NCBI RefSeq assembly: GCF_030063415.1
Contig: NZ_JASITA010000055.1
Coordinates: forward strand, 1,875-38,361
Direction: 5' to 3'
DNA length: 36,487 nt
From: Streptomyces sp. H27-C3
GTDB lineage: Bacteria > Actinomycetota > Actinomycetes > Streptomycetales > Streptomycetaceae
Positions within the stretch are counted from its first letter, which is position 1. Each line of letters opens with the position of its first letter. This document shows positions 16,252-25,100 of the stretch, piece after piece. Made by a program: the position numbers and the translations under genes. The notes beneath the pieces were generated by a model that saw only the letters and a list, made by a program, of their open reading frames with translations, searched no databases and was not told where the DNA came from.

Positions 16252-16905
16252 GTGAACGAACTCGACGTACTCCGCGTCTTCTGCGGCCCCGACGGACGCC
16301 ACGGCAACGCCCTGGGCGTCGTACGGGACGGCCGTACGCACCCCGGCGAGGCGGCCCGTCAGGCCCTCGCCGCCGAACTCGGCTACAGCGAGACCGTGTT
16401 CGTCGACGACCCGGAGCGCGGCATCGTCGACATCTACACCCCGAGCGCCCGTCTGCCCTTCGCCGGGCATCCGCTCGTCGGCGCGGCCTGGCTGCTCGAC
16501 CTGGAGCTGCTCCAGGTGCCGGCGGGTGAGGTGTGGGCGCGGCACGACGGCGAGTTCACCTGGATCACGGCACGCCCGGAGTGGGTCACCGGGCGCCGCA
16601 CCCAGCAGTACGGGACCGTCGCCGAGGTCGACGCGCTTCCGGCCCCGCCGCCCGGCGACGGCTGGCTCTACGCGTGGGCGTGGGAGGACGAGGCGGCAGG
16701 CCGGGTAAGGGCCCGCGCCTTCCCGCGCCGCGGTGACGCGATCACGGAGGACGAGGCGACCGGCGCCGCCGCGCTGCTTCTCACCGGCGAGCTGGACCGT
16801 GCGCTCAACATCACCCAGGGCGCCGGCTCCCAGATCCTGACGGCCCCGGGCCGTGACGGCACGATCGAGGTCGGCGGCCGGGTACGTTTCGCCCCGCACG
16901 CGTAG
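16252..16905 (+). CDS. Short PhzF-family protein
   Basis: The 217-residue protein reads VNELDVLRVFCGPDGRHGNA from a GTG at 16252. It shares PhzF landmarks with the truncated gene at 1-277: LGYSETVFV with the candidate catalytic glutamate, LPFAGHPLVGAAW, and the later ITQGAGSQI. It is shorter than the usual 260-300 residues, with a reduced C-terminal lobe. It is a predicted cytoplasmic isomerase/epimerase-fold protein of unknown substrate. No clear ribosome-binding site precedes the GTG, so the start is moderately certain; the frame is open far upstream but that part overlaps the ATPase relic. It is convergent with hmuO and ends at a hairpin. Confidence 0.82.
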   Translation: MNELDVLRVFCGPDGRHGNALGVVRDGRTHPGEAARQALAAELGYSETVFVDDPERGIVDIYTPSARLPFAGHPLVGAAWLLDLELLQVPAGEVWARHDGEFTWITARPEWVTGRRTQQYGTVAEVDALPAPPPGDGWLYAWAWEDEAAGRVRARAFPRRGDAITEDEATGAAALLLTGELDRALNITQGAGSQILTAPGRDGTIEVGGRVRFAPHA

Positions 16906-16910
16906 AGCGC

Positions 16911-16938
16911 GGCCCGTACCGCGGCAGCGGCACGGGCC
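16911..16938. terminator. 12-bp hairpin terminator, one mismatch
   Basis: GGCCCGTACCGC (16911-16922) and GCGGCACGGGCC (16927-16938) pair with a single mismatch around GGCA, 5 bp after the PhzF-like stop and between convergent genes. Confidence 0.65.
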
Positions 16939-17000
16939 CGGCGTCGTACGGACAGGAAGAGACGTAACAACAAGCGGCGTTCAGCGTTCGGAGAGAACCA

Positions 17001-17669
17001 CTACGCGCTGAGTGGGAACTCCCCGCTCAGCTCGCGGAACATCGCGCCATTGAAGTCGAAGGCGCGCTTGCACTCGTCGATGACGCGCTGCTTTTCCAGA
17101 TCGTCCGCGTTCACCTGGTCGAGCAGCTCGCGGTAACCTCGTTTGAACGCGGCGGGGTTGGTGATCTTCTCGAAGACATAGAAGCGCACGCCGTCGCCCT
17201 TGCGCTCGAAGCCCCAGGTCTTCTCCGCCGTATCACGGAGGACCTGACCGCCCGACAGATCCCCGAGGTAGCGGGTGTAGTGGTGCGCCACATACCCGGC
17301 GGGCCAGGTACGCGCGCACTCGGTGATGCGCTCCGCGTACGCCGCGGTCGCGGGCAGCGGCACCAGGCCGTCGCGCCAGTCGGCGCCGCGCAGATGCGCC
17401 AGGTCGCGCTCCAGCTCGGCGGTGCGCATCAGTTCGGTCTGTATGAACGGGCCCGCGACCGGGTCGTTCCGCAGGGAGTCGGCGGCGTCCTCCAGCGCGC
17501 GGTACACGAACCACAGCTGCTCGGTGTAGCGCGTGAACGCGTCCACACCGAGCCGGCGGTCGAGCAGGTCACTCATGAAGGAGGAGGTGTTCACCTCGGT
17601 GTGCTGCTCGTGCGTAACGGTACGGATCAGCGTGGAGAACGGGGTGACGGCCGTGGCGGTTGCGTCCAA
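17001..17669 (-). CDS. hmuO: Biliverdin-producing haem oxygenase
   Basis: The 222-residue protein is an HO-1/HmuO-type haem oxygenase. THEQHTEVNTSSFMSDLL places the probable proximal haem ligand at His20, and RYLGDLSGGQVL is the glycine-rich distal helix. It opens haem to biliverdin, CO and Fe2+ with electrons from a reductase, releasing iron in the cytoplasm. The start is a TTG at 17669: GGAGG lies about 7 nt upstream, and no ATG occurs before the essential histidine. An iron-box-like TCAGGTATGCCTAA at 17756-17769 lies 87 bp upstream. It faces the PhzF-like gene and lies near efeOBU and the HmuV-like relic, which supports an iron-from-haem role. Confidence 0.93.
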   Translation of the reverse strand: MDATATAVTPFSTLIRTVTHEQHTEVNTSSFMSDLLDRRLGVDAFTRYTEQLWFVYRALEDAADSLRNDPVAGPFIQTELMRTAELERDLAHLRGADWRDGLVPLPATAAYAERITECARTWPAGYVAHHYTRYLGDLSGGQVLRDTAEKTWGFERKGDGVRFYVFEKITNPAAFKRGYRELLDQVNADDLEKQRVIDECKRAFDFNGAMFRELSGEFPLSA

Positions 17670-17904
17670 GGCGGGCCTCCGGGGACCGAGGGGGGAAGAA
17701 GGAGGAAGGGGCGCGCGTTGGCAGCTGCGTCAGCCGCCGACCCCGATCTTCCTGCTCAGGTATGCCTAAGTCAATTGGTTCCCGACGGCCTGTCGGTAAA
17801 AACGCTACGCCCCATTTTTCTTTGTAGCTCCTTCTGCGGCTTCCTTTGCGGCTGCCCCAGAGGCTCCCTTTGCGGCTCCTCCGGGGAACCCTTCCCGTCT
17901 TCCT
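17670..17904. other. Region between map end and hmuO start, with purine-rich repeats
   Basis: No gene is supported here. The hmuO side holds the iron-box-like site. The map side (about 17811-17880) is unusually T-rich on the plus strand and carries three copies of a CTTTGCGGCT / CTTCTGCGGCT-type unit, i.e. AGCCGCAAAGG repeats on the map transcript. A small 5-5-5 hairpin (17782-17796) lies next to a TAAAAA run. Confidence 0.5.
17756..17769. promoter_or_regulatory. Iron-box-like site upstream of hmuO
   Basis: TCAGGTATGCCTAA shares the pattern TNAGGTNNGCCTNA with both sites upstream of efeO, and its two halves (AGGT and ACCT on opposite strands) are roughly symmetric. It lies 87 bp before the hmuO start codon. 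Control by a DtxR-type iron regulator (DmdR/IdeR) is inferred. Confidence 0.55.
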
Positions 17905-18762
17905 CTACGGCAGGGTGAGAATCTCCGCGCCGGTCTCCGTCACGACGAGCGTGTGTTCGAACTGCGCGGTCCGCTTCAGGTCCTTCGTCACCACGGTCCA
18001 GCCGTCGTCCCACATGTCGTAGTCGTGGGTACCCAGCGTGAGCATCGGCTCGATGGTGAAGGTCATGCCGGGCTGCATGACGGTGGTGGCGTGCGGGCTG
18101 TCGTAGTGCGGCACGATCAGCCCGGAGTGGAACGACGTGTTGATGCCGTGACCGGTGAAGTCCCGCACCACGCCGTAGCCGAAGCGCTTGGCGTAGGACT
18201 CGATGACCCGCCCGATGATGTTGATCTGGCGGCCCGGTTTGACGGCCTTGATGGCGCGGGCGAGGGACTCGCGGGTGCGCTCCACCAGCAGTCGCGAGTC
18301 CTCGTCGACGTCGCCGCACAGGTAGGTGGCGTTGTTGTCGCCGTGTACACCGTTGATGTACGCCGTCACGTCGAGGTTCACGATGTCGCCGTCGCGCAGC
18401 ACCGTGGAGTCCGGGATGCCGTGGCAGATGACCTCGTTGACGGAGCTGCACAGTGACTTCGGATAACCGCGGTATCCGAGCGTCGAGGGGTACGCGCCGT
18501 GATCGACCATGAAGTCGTGCGCGACCCGGTCGAGCTCGTCCGTGGTCACACCGGGCGAGATGTGCTTGGCGGCCGCCTCCATCGCCTGCGCGGCGATGCG
18601 GCCCGCGATGCGCATCCGTTCGACAAGTTCGGGTTCCTGCACCTCCGGGCCCTTGTACGGCGTGGGCTTCGGCTTCCCGACGTATTCGGGACGCCGGATG
18701 TTGCCGGGGACGGAACGGGTGGGAGAGATCTCCCCGGGTACGAGAAGCGACTGGCCAGACAT
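17905..18762 (-). CDS. map: Type I methionine aminopeptidase
   Basis: The 285-residue protein is a methionine aminopeptidase with all metal-ligand regions visible in order: VNLDVTAYINGVHGDNN (two Asp), FTGHGIN (His), FTIEPML (Glu) and AQFEHTLVV (Glu). It removes the N-terminal methionine from new proteins in the cytoplasm. An N-terminal extension of about 40 residues (VPGEISPTRSVPGNIRRPEY) before the catalytic domain is usual for one of the actinobacterial paralogues. ATG 18762 has no ribosome-binding site; TACACT lies 7 nt upstream, so a leaderless message is possible. It is divergent from the small protein gene at 18821. Confidence 0.95.
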   Translation of the reverse strand: MSGQSLLVPGEISPTRSVPGNIRRPEYVGKPKPTPYKGPEVQEPELVERMRIAGRIAAQAMEAAAKHISPGVTTDELDRVAHDFMVDHGAYPSTLGYRGYPKSLCSSVNEVICHGIPDSTVLRDGDIVNLDVTAYINGVHGDNNATYLCGDVDEDSRLLVERTRESLARAIKAVKPGRQINIIGRVIESYAKRFGYGVVRDFTGHGINTSFHSGLIVPHYDSPHATTVMQPGMTFTIEPMLTLGTHDYDMWDDGWTVVTKDLKRTAQFEHTLVVTETGAEILTLP

Positions 18763-18820
18763 GCCAACGAGTGTATCCAGCCGCCATCGGGCAGCATGGC
18801 GGCAGAGGAAGGAGCCGACG

Positions 18821-19054
18821 ATGGCCCTGTTCAAGAAGCGGACGGTCGGAAAGCCGGGCGAGTGGTTCTACTGCCTGGAGCACAAGACCGTCGAGGAAGG
18901 CCCGGACTGTCCGGGCAAGGACCGGTTCGGTCCGTACGCGAGCCGGGAGGAGGCCAGGCACGCGATGGAGACGGCGGCGGCGCGCAACCTCCAGTGGGAG
19001 AACGATCCCAAGTGGCACGACAAGAACGCGGCGCAGGGGGAGGACGGGGGGTAG
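18821..19054 (+). CDS. Small conserved actinobacterial protein
   Basis: This 77-residue soluble protein starts MALFKKRTVGKPGEWFYCLE with GGAAGGAG 6-9 nt before the ATG. It contains a CLEHKTVEEGPDC pair of cysteines and DRFGPYASREEARHAME, a pattern I recall as widely conserved in Streptomyces small hypothetical proteins that have no assigned function. It is rich in charged and aromatic residues and has no membrane segment. It is divergent from map. The intergenic hairpin repeats follow its stop. Confidence 0.82.
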   Translation: MALFKKRTVGKPGEWFYCLEHKTVEEGPDCPGKDRFGPYASREEARHAMETAAARNLQWENDPKWHDKNAAQGEDGG

Positions 19055-19065
19055 ACCCCGGGGCC

Positions 19066-19190
19066 CGCCGGACGGGCTGAGGCTTTCCGGTGCTGCGCGG
19101 CATTTTCAGCCCGTCCGGGGTTCGAAGTCGGGGGCCGGGGCTGCCCTCGCTTCACCCCGCCCATTTCAGCCCGTCCGGCGTGTGAGGACC
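19066..19190. repeat. Three copies of the CAGCCCGTCCG intergenic repeat
   Basis: CGCCGGACGGGCTGA (19066-19080) pairs with TTCAGCCCGTCCGGGG (19105-19120) to give a 13-bp stem, and a third copy, ATTTCAGCCCGTCCGGCG running into TGTGAGGAC, lies at 19163-19187. The same core recurs at 33976-34005. Both sites lie between convergent genes. From memory this is a common Streptomyces intergenic element; it probably acts as a bidirectional terminator. Confidence 0.75.
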
Positions 19191-19313
19191 GGAGCCCAGG
19201 CTTCGGGAAGGGCGGGTAGGGGACAGCCCCGCGCAGCGGCACCCCCGGCCACTCCCGCCCCCGGCCACTCCCGCCCCGCCACCCGCACCCCTGCCCACGC
19301 CTCCGCGGCCCCG

Positions 19314-19916
19314 CTACCATCGCTCCGGCGGCGGCGCCGTCAGCTGATCGGCGAGCCGGGACAGCCGGTCCCGGAACCGCCTCGGTCCCCGGGGTGCGGG
19401 CAGCACGTTCTCCCCGGCCGCCGCACTGACCAGATGCTGCACGGTGTCCAGATCCACATCGCCCCCCGCGGGCACCGACAGCGACTCGTGCGCGAGCCCC
19501 CGGATCTCCCGGTCGCCCCCGTCCAGCGACAGCACGGTCGCCCCGGCCCGCCGCGCGTCGTGCACCCGCTCCAGCAGGCCCGCCTCCGGCCCCCCCGGCG
19601 CCACGACGAGCAGCGTCTCGCCCCGCCGCGCCGCCTCGATCCTGCCGAGCCCGACCGACAGATGCGCGGGCTCCCCGGGCCGCACCCGATGGCGTACGAG
19701 CGTGGGGTTCAGTGCCGTCAGCCCGGACCAGGCCGCCTCGTCGACGAGATGCGCGGCCAGATGCCACGGCTCGTACTGCTGGGTCCCCACGAGCAGCAGG
19801 CCGCCGCCCTGTGGCACGACAAAGGACCGCAACGCCCCGGCGAACCGCCGCGTGGACCCCAACCATTCGGTCCCCGCGAGGACTTCACGCAGCAGCGCGA
19901 CACGTACGGCATCCAT
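19314..19916 (-). CDS. SIS-like protein of unknown function
   Basis: The 200-residue protein from ATG 19916 (MDAVRVALLREVLAGTEWLG) has no firm assignment. Residues around RRGETLLVVAPGGPEAGLLERV and ARRAGATVLSLDGGDREIRG-LAHESLSVP resemble the nucleotide-binding-like core of SIS sugar isomerase domains (the GET and GA.V..L phrases), so a SIS-like fold is a plausible guess. The N-terminal part contains GGGLLLVGTQQYEPWHLAAH. An in-frame ATG at 19925 is the alternative start. The gene is divergent from npdG and its end faces the intergenic repeats at 19066-19190. Confidence 0.7.
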   Translation of the reverse strand: MDAVRVALLREVLAGTEWLGSTRRFAGALRSFVVPQGGGLLLVGTQQYEPWHLAAHLVDEAAWSGLTALNPTLVRHRVRPGEPAHLSVGLGRIEAARRGETLLVVAPGGPEAGLLERVHDARRAGATVLSLDGGDREIRGLAHESLSVPAGGDVDLDTVQHLVSAAAGENVLPAPRGPRRFRDRLSRLADQLTAPPPERW

Positions 19917-19996
19917 GTCCCGCATCCTGTCGGACCCCCGACGGGGGCCGCCGCCGAATGACCGTGCCTCACCCGGAAGAGCGCGCTACCAACAAG

Positions 19997-20002
19997 TAGG
20001 GT
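19997..20002 (+). promoter_or_regulatory. -10 element TAGGGT, predicted leaderless start of npdG
   Basis: TAGGGT is followed by CGGCTC and then the ATG at 20009, again a 6-nt gap. The gap has no ribosome-binding site. A leaderless npdG message is predicted. Confidence 0.5.
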
Positions 20003-20008
20003 CGGCTC

Positions 20009-20713
20009 ATGACTTCCACTGACAGTGCGCAAAAGCCCGCAGCCAAGGACCCCTGGGACCTCCCCGACGTATCCGGGCTGGTCGTCGGCGTGCTCGGCGG
20101 CACCGGGGACCAGGGGCGCGGGCTCGCCTACCGGCTGGCCAGGGCCGGCCAGAAGGTGATCATCGGCTCGCGGGCCGCCGAGCGCGCGCAGAGCGCCGCC
20201 GACGAGCTGGGCCTCGGTGTCGAGGGCGCGACCAACGCGGAGTGCGCACGCCGCAGCGACATCGTGATCGTCGCCGTACCGTGGGACGGGCACGCCAAGA
20301 CACTGGAGTCGCTGCGCGAGGAGCTCGCGGGCAAGCTCGTGATCGACTGTGTGAACCCGCTCGGCTTCGACAAGAAGGGCGCGTACGCGCTGAAGCCGGC
20401 GGAGGGCAGTGCCGCCGAGCAGGCCGCCGCCCTGCTGCCCGACTCGCGGGTGACCGCGGCCTTCCACCACCTGTCGGCGGTGCTGCTCCAGGACGCGTCC
20501 GTCGAGGAGATCGACACCGATGTGATGGTGCTCGGCGAGGTCCGTGCCGACACCGACCTCGTGCAGGCGCTGGCGGCCCGTATCCCCGGCATGCGGGGCG
20601 TCTTCGCCGGGCGGCTGCGCAACGCCCACCAGGTGGAGTCGCTGGTCGCCAACCTGATCTCGGTCAACCGCCGCTACAAGGCGCACGCCGGCCTGCGCGT
20701 GACCGACGTATAG
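20009..20713 (+). CDS. npdG: NADPH:coenzyme F420 oxidoreductase
   Basis: The 234-residue protein matches NADPH-dependent F420 reductase. GVLGGTGDQGRGLAYRLA at about residues 27-44 binds NADPH, followed by IIGSRAAERA, VAVPWDGH and the family phrase TAAFHHLSA. It passes hydride between NADPH and the deazaflavin F420 in the cytoplasm, supplying reduced cofactor to F420-dependent enzymes. Its N-terminal 22 residues before the Rossmann fold are polar. It probably forms a single-gene unit: it is divergent from the SIS-like gene, and the tandem palindrome array begins at its stop. Confidence 0.93.
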   Translation: MTSTDSAQKPAAKDPWDLPDVSGLVVGVLGGTGDQGRGLAYRLARAGQKVIIGSRAAERAQSAADELGLGVEGATNAECARRSDIVIVAVPWDGHAKTLESLREELAGKLVIDCVNPLGFDKKGAYALKPAEGSAAEQAAALLPDSRVTAAFHHLSAVLLQDASVEEIDTDVMVLGEVRADTDLVQALAARIPGMRGVFAGRLRNAHQVESLVANLISVNRRYKAHAGLRVTDV

Positions 20714-20782
20714 GACCGACGTGCAGGTCCGACCCGTCGGGTATGACCCGTCGGGTATGACCCGTCGGGTCCGACCGACGTA
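20701..20782. repeat. Tandem array of 14-bp palindromic units with GACCGACGT flanks
   Basis: GACCCGTCGGGTAT occurs at 20731-20744 and 20745-20758, and GACCCGTCGGGTCC at 20759-20772. Each unit contains the palindrome ACCCGTCGGGT. GACCGACGT elements flank the array at 20701, 20714 and 20773. The array starts at the end of npdG and lies 79 bp before the small membrane protein gene, so it could be a multi-site operator or a terminator-like structure. Confidence 0.8.
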
Positions 20783-20850
20783 TGAGCACGACCGGGGCAT
20801 GGGGGACACTGGTCCGGAAGCAGTCAGCCGCCGGACAGGAGCCACCCCCC

Positions 20851-21048
20851 ATGCCCCGCCTCGCCGTGTACGCCCTTGTCGTATGCGTCCTCGCCGTCGC
20901 CGCCGCAGTGGTGGCCTTCGTCCAGGGCCGGTGGATCGGGGTCGTCTGGATCCTGCTCGCCGCGGTCGCGTCGAACATGGCGTGGTACTACCACCGCAGG
21001 GCGAAGGCCGACCGGACGGCCGCCTCCTCCGGGTCCGCTACGGAGTGA
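20851..21048 (+). CDS. Small two-helix membrane protein
   Basis: This 65-residue protein has two hydrophobic segments, LAVYALVVCVLAVAAAVVAF and IGVVWILLAAVASNMAWYY, joined by a short loop and followed by a basic then polar tail. It is probably an inner-membrane protein with both ends in the cytoplasm. I recognise no family. ATG 20851 is chosen because AGGAG lies 9 nt upstream and the first helix begins at once; an ATG at 20782 is in frame but adds a poorly biased segment. Its last 11 bp overlap the convergent metalloprotease gene. Confidence 0.75.
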   Translation: MPRLAVYALVVCVLAVAAAVVAFVQGRWIGVVWILLAAVASNMAWYYHRRAKADRTAASSGSATE

Positions 21049-21835
21049 TCGCCGGTACGTTCGGATCGCCCTGCCAGAAGCGGTAGAACTGCTGGCCCCA
21101 GGACGTGTCCCAGTTGGTGACGCCCAGAACCCGCAGGACCGCGTCGACCGCGTCGAAGAAGAGGTGGTTGACCCCGGGGATCCACAGCACACCGAAGACC
21201 AGCAGCAGCCCGAACGGCGCGAGCGGCTCGACCTGCCTGCGGATCTTGTACGAGAGCCACGGCTCGATCACGCCGTAACCGTCGAGGCCCGGCACCGGCA
21301 GGAAGTTCAGGATCGCGGCCGTCACCTGGAGCAGCGCGAGGAATCCGAGCGCGTAACGGAACACATCCGGTACGCCGTCCAGCGCGCCCAGCCAGAACGG
21401 CGCGGTGCACACGATCGCGAACAGCACATTGGTCAGCGGACCCGCCGCCGAGATCAGGCTGTGCTTCCAGCGGCCCTGGATGCGACCCCGCTCGATGAAG
21501 ACCGCGCCACCCGGCAGCCCGATGCCACCCATGATCACGAAGAGCACCGGCAGCACGATGCTGAGCAGCGCGTGCGTGTACTTGAGCGGATTGAGGGTCA
21601 GATAGCCCTTCGCGCCGATGGAGATGTCCCCGCTGTGCAGGGCGGTGCGGGCGTGCGCGTACTCGTGCAGACAGAGCGAGACGATCCACGCGGACGTGAC
21701 GAAGAGGAAGACGGCGAAGCCGACGCTCACCGAGAACTCCGTCCACACCGCCCAGCCGGAGACCGCCATGACGGCGACGATCCCGAGGAAGACGGGGCTG
21801 ATCCGCCGGTCGCGACGGGTGATGGCGGTGGTCAT
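21038..21835 (-). CDS. M50-family (site-2-protease-type) membrane metalloprotease
   Basis: The 265-residue membrane protein has HEYAH (zinc-binding HExxH) in an early helix, SLCLHEYAHARTALHSGD, and NFLPVPGLDGYGV, a variant of the NPxPxxDG motif that supplies the third zinc ligand. About five or six hydrophobic segments are visible. These peptidases cut within the membrane in signalling cascades; family members lacking a PDZ domain, as here, resemble rhomboid-like or FtsH-independent types of unclear substrate. ATG 21835 is preferred although the frame is open to 22117. It is divergent from the AfsR-like regulator. Confidence 0.88.
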   Translation of the reverse strand: MTTAITRRDRRISPVFLGIVAVMAVSGWAVWTEFSVSVGFAVFLFVTSAWIVSLCLHEYAHARTALHSGDISIGAKGYLTLNPLKYTHALLSIVLPVLFVIMGGIGLPGGAVFIERGRIQGRWKHSLISAAGPLTNVLFAIVCTAPFWLGALDGVPDVFRYALGFLALLQVTAAILNFLPVPGLDGYGVIEPWLSYKIRRQVEPLAPFGLLLVFGVLWIPGVNHLFFDAVDAVLRVLGVTNWDTSWGQQFYRFWQGDPNVPAITP

Positions 21836-22112
21836 GCGCGGACTCCTGGGGTGCGGGCATCGGACGGACACCGGTCGGATACCGGTTGGGCAGCGGGCCG
21901 GGGCCGCCCGGGCACTGGCCGGACGCCGCTCGGGCGTGGTGCCCGACCGTACCGGTGACACTGCGAAAACGTCTCGCGCGGCGGCGGGAGTTCCGGCAAA
22001 GCTGGATGCGTGGCGCTTTCGCGGATCCTGTACGACGGCCGGCAGCCGAAGCCGCGCCACCCGGAGGCGCCCCGTCCGGAGGTGCGCGGTGGGTGGGGGG
22101 TTGGGCGTCCCG

Positions 22113-22118
22113 GACAAT
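22113..22118 (+). promoter_or_regulatory. -10 element GACAAT, predicted leaderless start of the AfsR-like gene
   Basis: GACAAT is followed by exactly 6 nt and the GTG at 22125. The gap GGACGC is a poor, too-close ribosome-binding site. The spacing matches five other genes in the window. Confidence 0.45.
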
Positions 22119-22124
22119 GGACGC

Positions 22125-25100
22125 GTGCGCTACCGCATTCTTGGCCCCACGCAGGCACTCCGCGACGACGGCACGCCCGTCGCCATCGGCGGGGCGCGGC
22201 TGCGCGCGCTGTTGACCGTGCTGGCGCTGCGGGCCGGGCGTACGGTGCCGGTCGGCGCGCTGGCCGAGGAGGTGTGGGGCGGCGCCGGGCCCGCCGATTC
22301 CACCGGGGCGTTGCAGGCCCTGGTCGGGCGGCTGCGGCGGGCGCTCGGCCATGCGGCGATCACCTCCGTGGACGGCGGCTACCGGCTGTGCGCCGAGCCG
22401 CGGGACGTCGACCTGTACCGCTTCGAGCGGCTCACGGCGGAGGGCGTACGGGCTCTGGACGAGGGCGATTCCGGCCGGGCCGCCGACCTGCTCGACGACG
22501 CGCTCGGCCTGTGGCACGGGCCGGCGCTGGCCGATCTCCCCGACCGTACGGCCGAGGCGGCGGGCTGCGAGGCCCGTCGGCTGACCGCCCGCCGCGCCCG
22601 CCTCACGGCCGCGCTCGCGCTGGGCCGGGCGGAAGAGGCCCTGCCGGAACTCGCCGCGCTCTGCGACGACCACCCGATTGACGAACTGCTCCAGGCGCTG
22701 CGCCTGCGCGCACTGCGTGACGCCGGCCGCACGGCGGAGGCACTCGCGGCGTACGAGGAGGTCCGCCGGGACCTGGCCGCCCGCCTGGGCGCCGACCCGG
22801 GACCGGAACTGCGCGCCCTGCACGCCGAGTTGCTGACCCCGTCCCCGCTCGGGGTCGCCGCGCCCACCGACCCCGGCACGGGCGGGGGACGGCCCTCGGC
22901 GCACCGGCCCGCCGTGAACGGCAGCGGCGCATGGGGCGGCCCGGACGGCGGCGGCCGTCGGGTGGTGGAAGGAGCGCGGATCTCGGCGTACGGCGCCGAG
23001 GCCGGTGGACTTGGTGCGGCGGGCCGTCCGGCAGCCGGGACGGCGGCGTCGGCGTCGGCGTCGGCCGACCGGCGTACAGCGGGCTCCGGGGGCCCGGCCT
23101 CGGTTCCGGGAAGGGGCGGGGCAGGGGGCAACGGCCGCGTGCCCGACCCCGGGCCCACGTCCCCCGGCCCCACCCACCCGTCCCCCGACGCAGGGCAGTC
23201 TTCCCGCACCGACCCCGGGCCACTGACCACGTCCCGCCCCGCCGCAGGCAACCTCCGGGCCCGGCTGACCTCCTTCGTGGGGCGCGAGACCGATATCGAG
23301 GTCGTCAGGGACGACCTCGCGGGCGCCCGGCTCGTCACGCTGCTCGGCCCCGGCGGCGCGGGCAAGACCCGGCTGTCCCAGGAGGCCGCCGAGGCCGGTG
23401 ACGCGGCCTGGCCGGACGGGGTGTGGCTGGCCGAGCTCGCGCCCGTCGACGACCCGGCGACCGTGCCCGAAGCCGTACTCGCCGCGCTCGGCGCCCGGGA
23501 GACCGTGCTGCGGAGGGCGGGCGCCGAGGGACTGCGCGTTGCCGAACGGCACGGGGACGACCCGCTGCTGCTCCTCACCGAGCACTGCTCCCGGCGCCAC
23601 ATGCTGATCCTGCTCGACAACTGCGAGCACGTCATCGGCGCCGCCGCACGCCTCGCCGAGGAACTCCTCGCCCGCTGCCCGGGGGTGACCGTACTGGCCA
23701 CGAGCCGCGAGCCCCTGGGCGTGCCGGGCGAAGTCGTACGGCCCGTGGAGCCACTGCCCGACCCGATGGCCCTGCGGCTCCTCGCCGACCGCGGCGCCGC
23801 CGCGAAGCCCGGCTTCCGGATCGAGGACGACCCTGCGGCCGCCGCCGAGATCTGCCGCCGCCTGGACGGGCTGCCGCTCGCCATCGAACTGGCCGCCGCC
23901 CGGCTGCGGATGCTCACCCCGCGGCAGATCGCCGACCGCCTCGACGACCGATTCCGGCTCCTCACCGGCGGCAGCCGTACCGTGCTGCCGCGCCAGCAGA
24001 CGCTGCGCGCGGTCGTGGACTGGTCCTGGGACCTGCTGGACGAGAAGGAGAGGGCGGCTCTGCGCGCCCTGTCCGTCTTCGCCGGTGGCTGCGACCTGAC
24101 CGCCGTCGAGGCTGTGTGCGGCCCCGACGCACTGGAGCTGCTCGGCTCCCTGGTCGACAAGTCCCTTGTGGTGGCGGCCCCTTGGGGTGGGGCCGGGGGC
24201 CCCGAGAACAGCGAAGCCCTTGAGGGCTTCGGCCCCTCCGAGGAGCACGCCCACCCGGGCGACGCGGACGACACGGACGGCACTGGCATGCGCTACCGCC
24301 TCCTGGAGACCGTCGCCGAGTACGCGGCAGAGCGCCTCGACGAGGCGGGCGAGCGCGTGGGCGCCGAGCGCCGCCACCTCGTCCACTTCCGCGAGCTGGC
24401 CCGCCGCGCCGACCCCCTGCTGCGCGGCAGCAGGCAGCACGTCTGGATCAGCCGCCTCCAGGCCGAGTACGAGAACCTGCGCACCGCACTGCGCCGCGCT
24501 GTCGCCGCCCGCGACGAGCACGAGGCGCTCTGCCTCGTCCACTGCCTCGCCTGGTACTGGCAGATCCGCGACCTGCGCGCCGACGCCCGGCACTGGTCCC
24601 TGGCCGCCGCCGAACTCGGCCCCGACCCCTTCGAGTCGCCGATCACCCCGGCCCCCGCCCTGCACGAGCGCTGCACGGACGCCCCGCCGCCGATGGCCCC
24701 CGAGCAGCTCATGGAGGCCCGGCGCGGCGCCCGGTTGATCCATCTGGCCAGCATGAACCACGAGTTCGACGACTGGACCACCACTGAGGGCCTGGCCTGG
24801 CTGCGCCGCGTCGTACAGGTCTACCGGCCGGGTCTGCCGCAGACCTGCCGCGCCCCCGGCACACTCTGGTTCTTCGCGATCATGCTGACCGGCGAGGTCG
24901 GGCAACTGAGGGAGGTCGTCGACGCGACCGTCGACGCCAGCCGCGAGTTCGGTTACGAATGGGAGCTCGCCGCCGCCCTCCAGACGCGGGCCAACATCCT
25001 CGCCAACCGCAGCGACTGGGTGGGCGACGCGAGCCGGGACGCCGACGAGAGCCTGGAGATCTTCACTCGGCTCGGCGACTCGTGGGGCGCGGCCGAAGCG

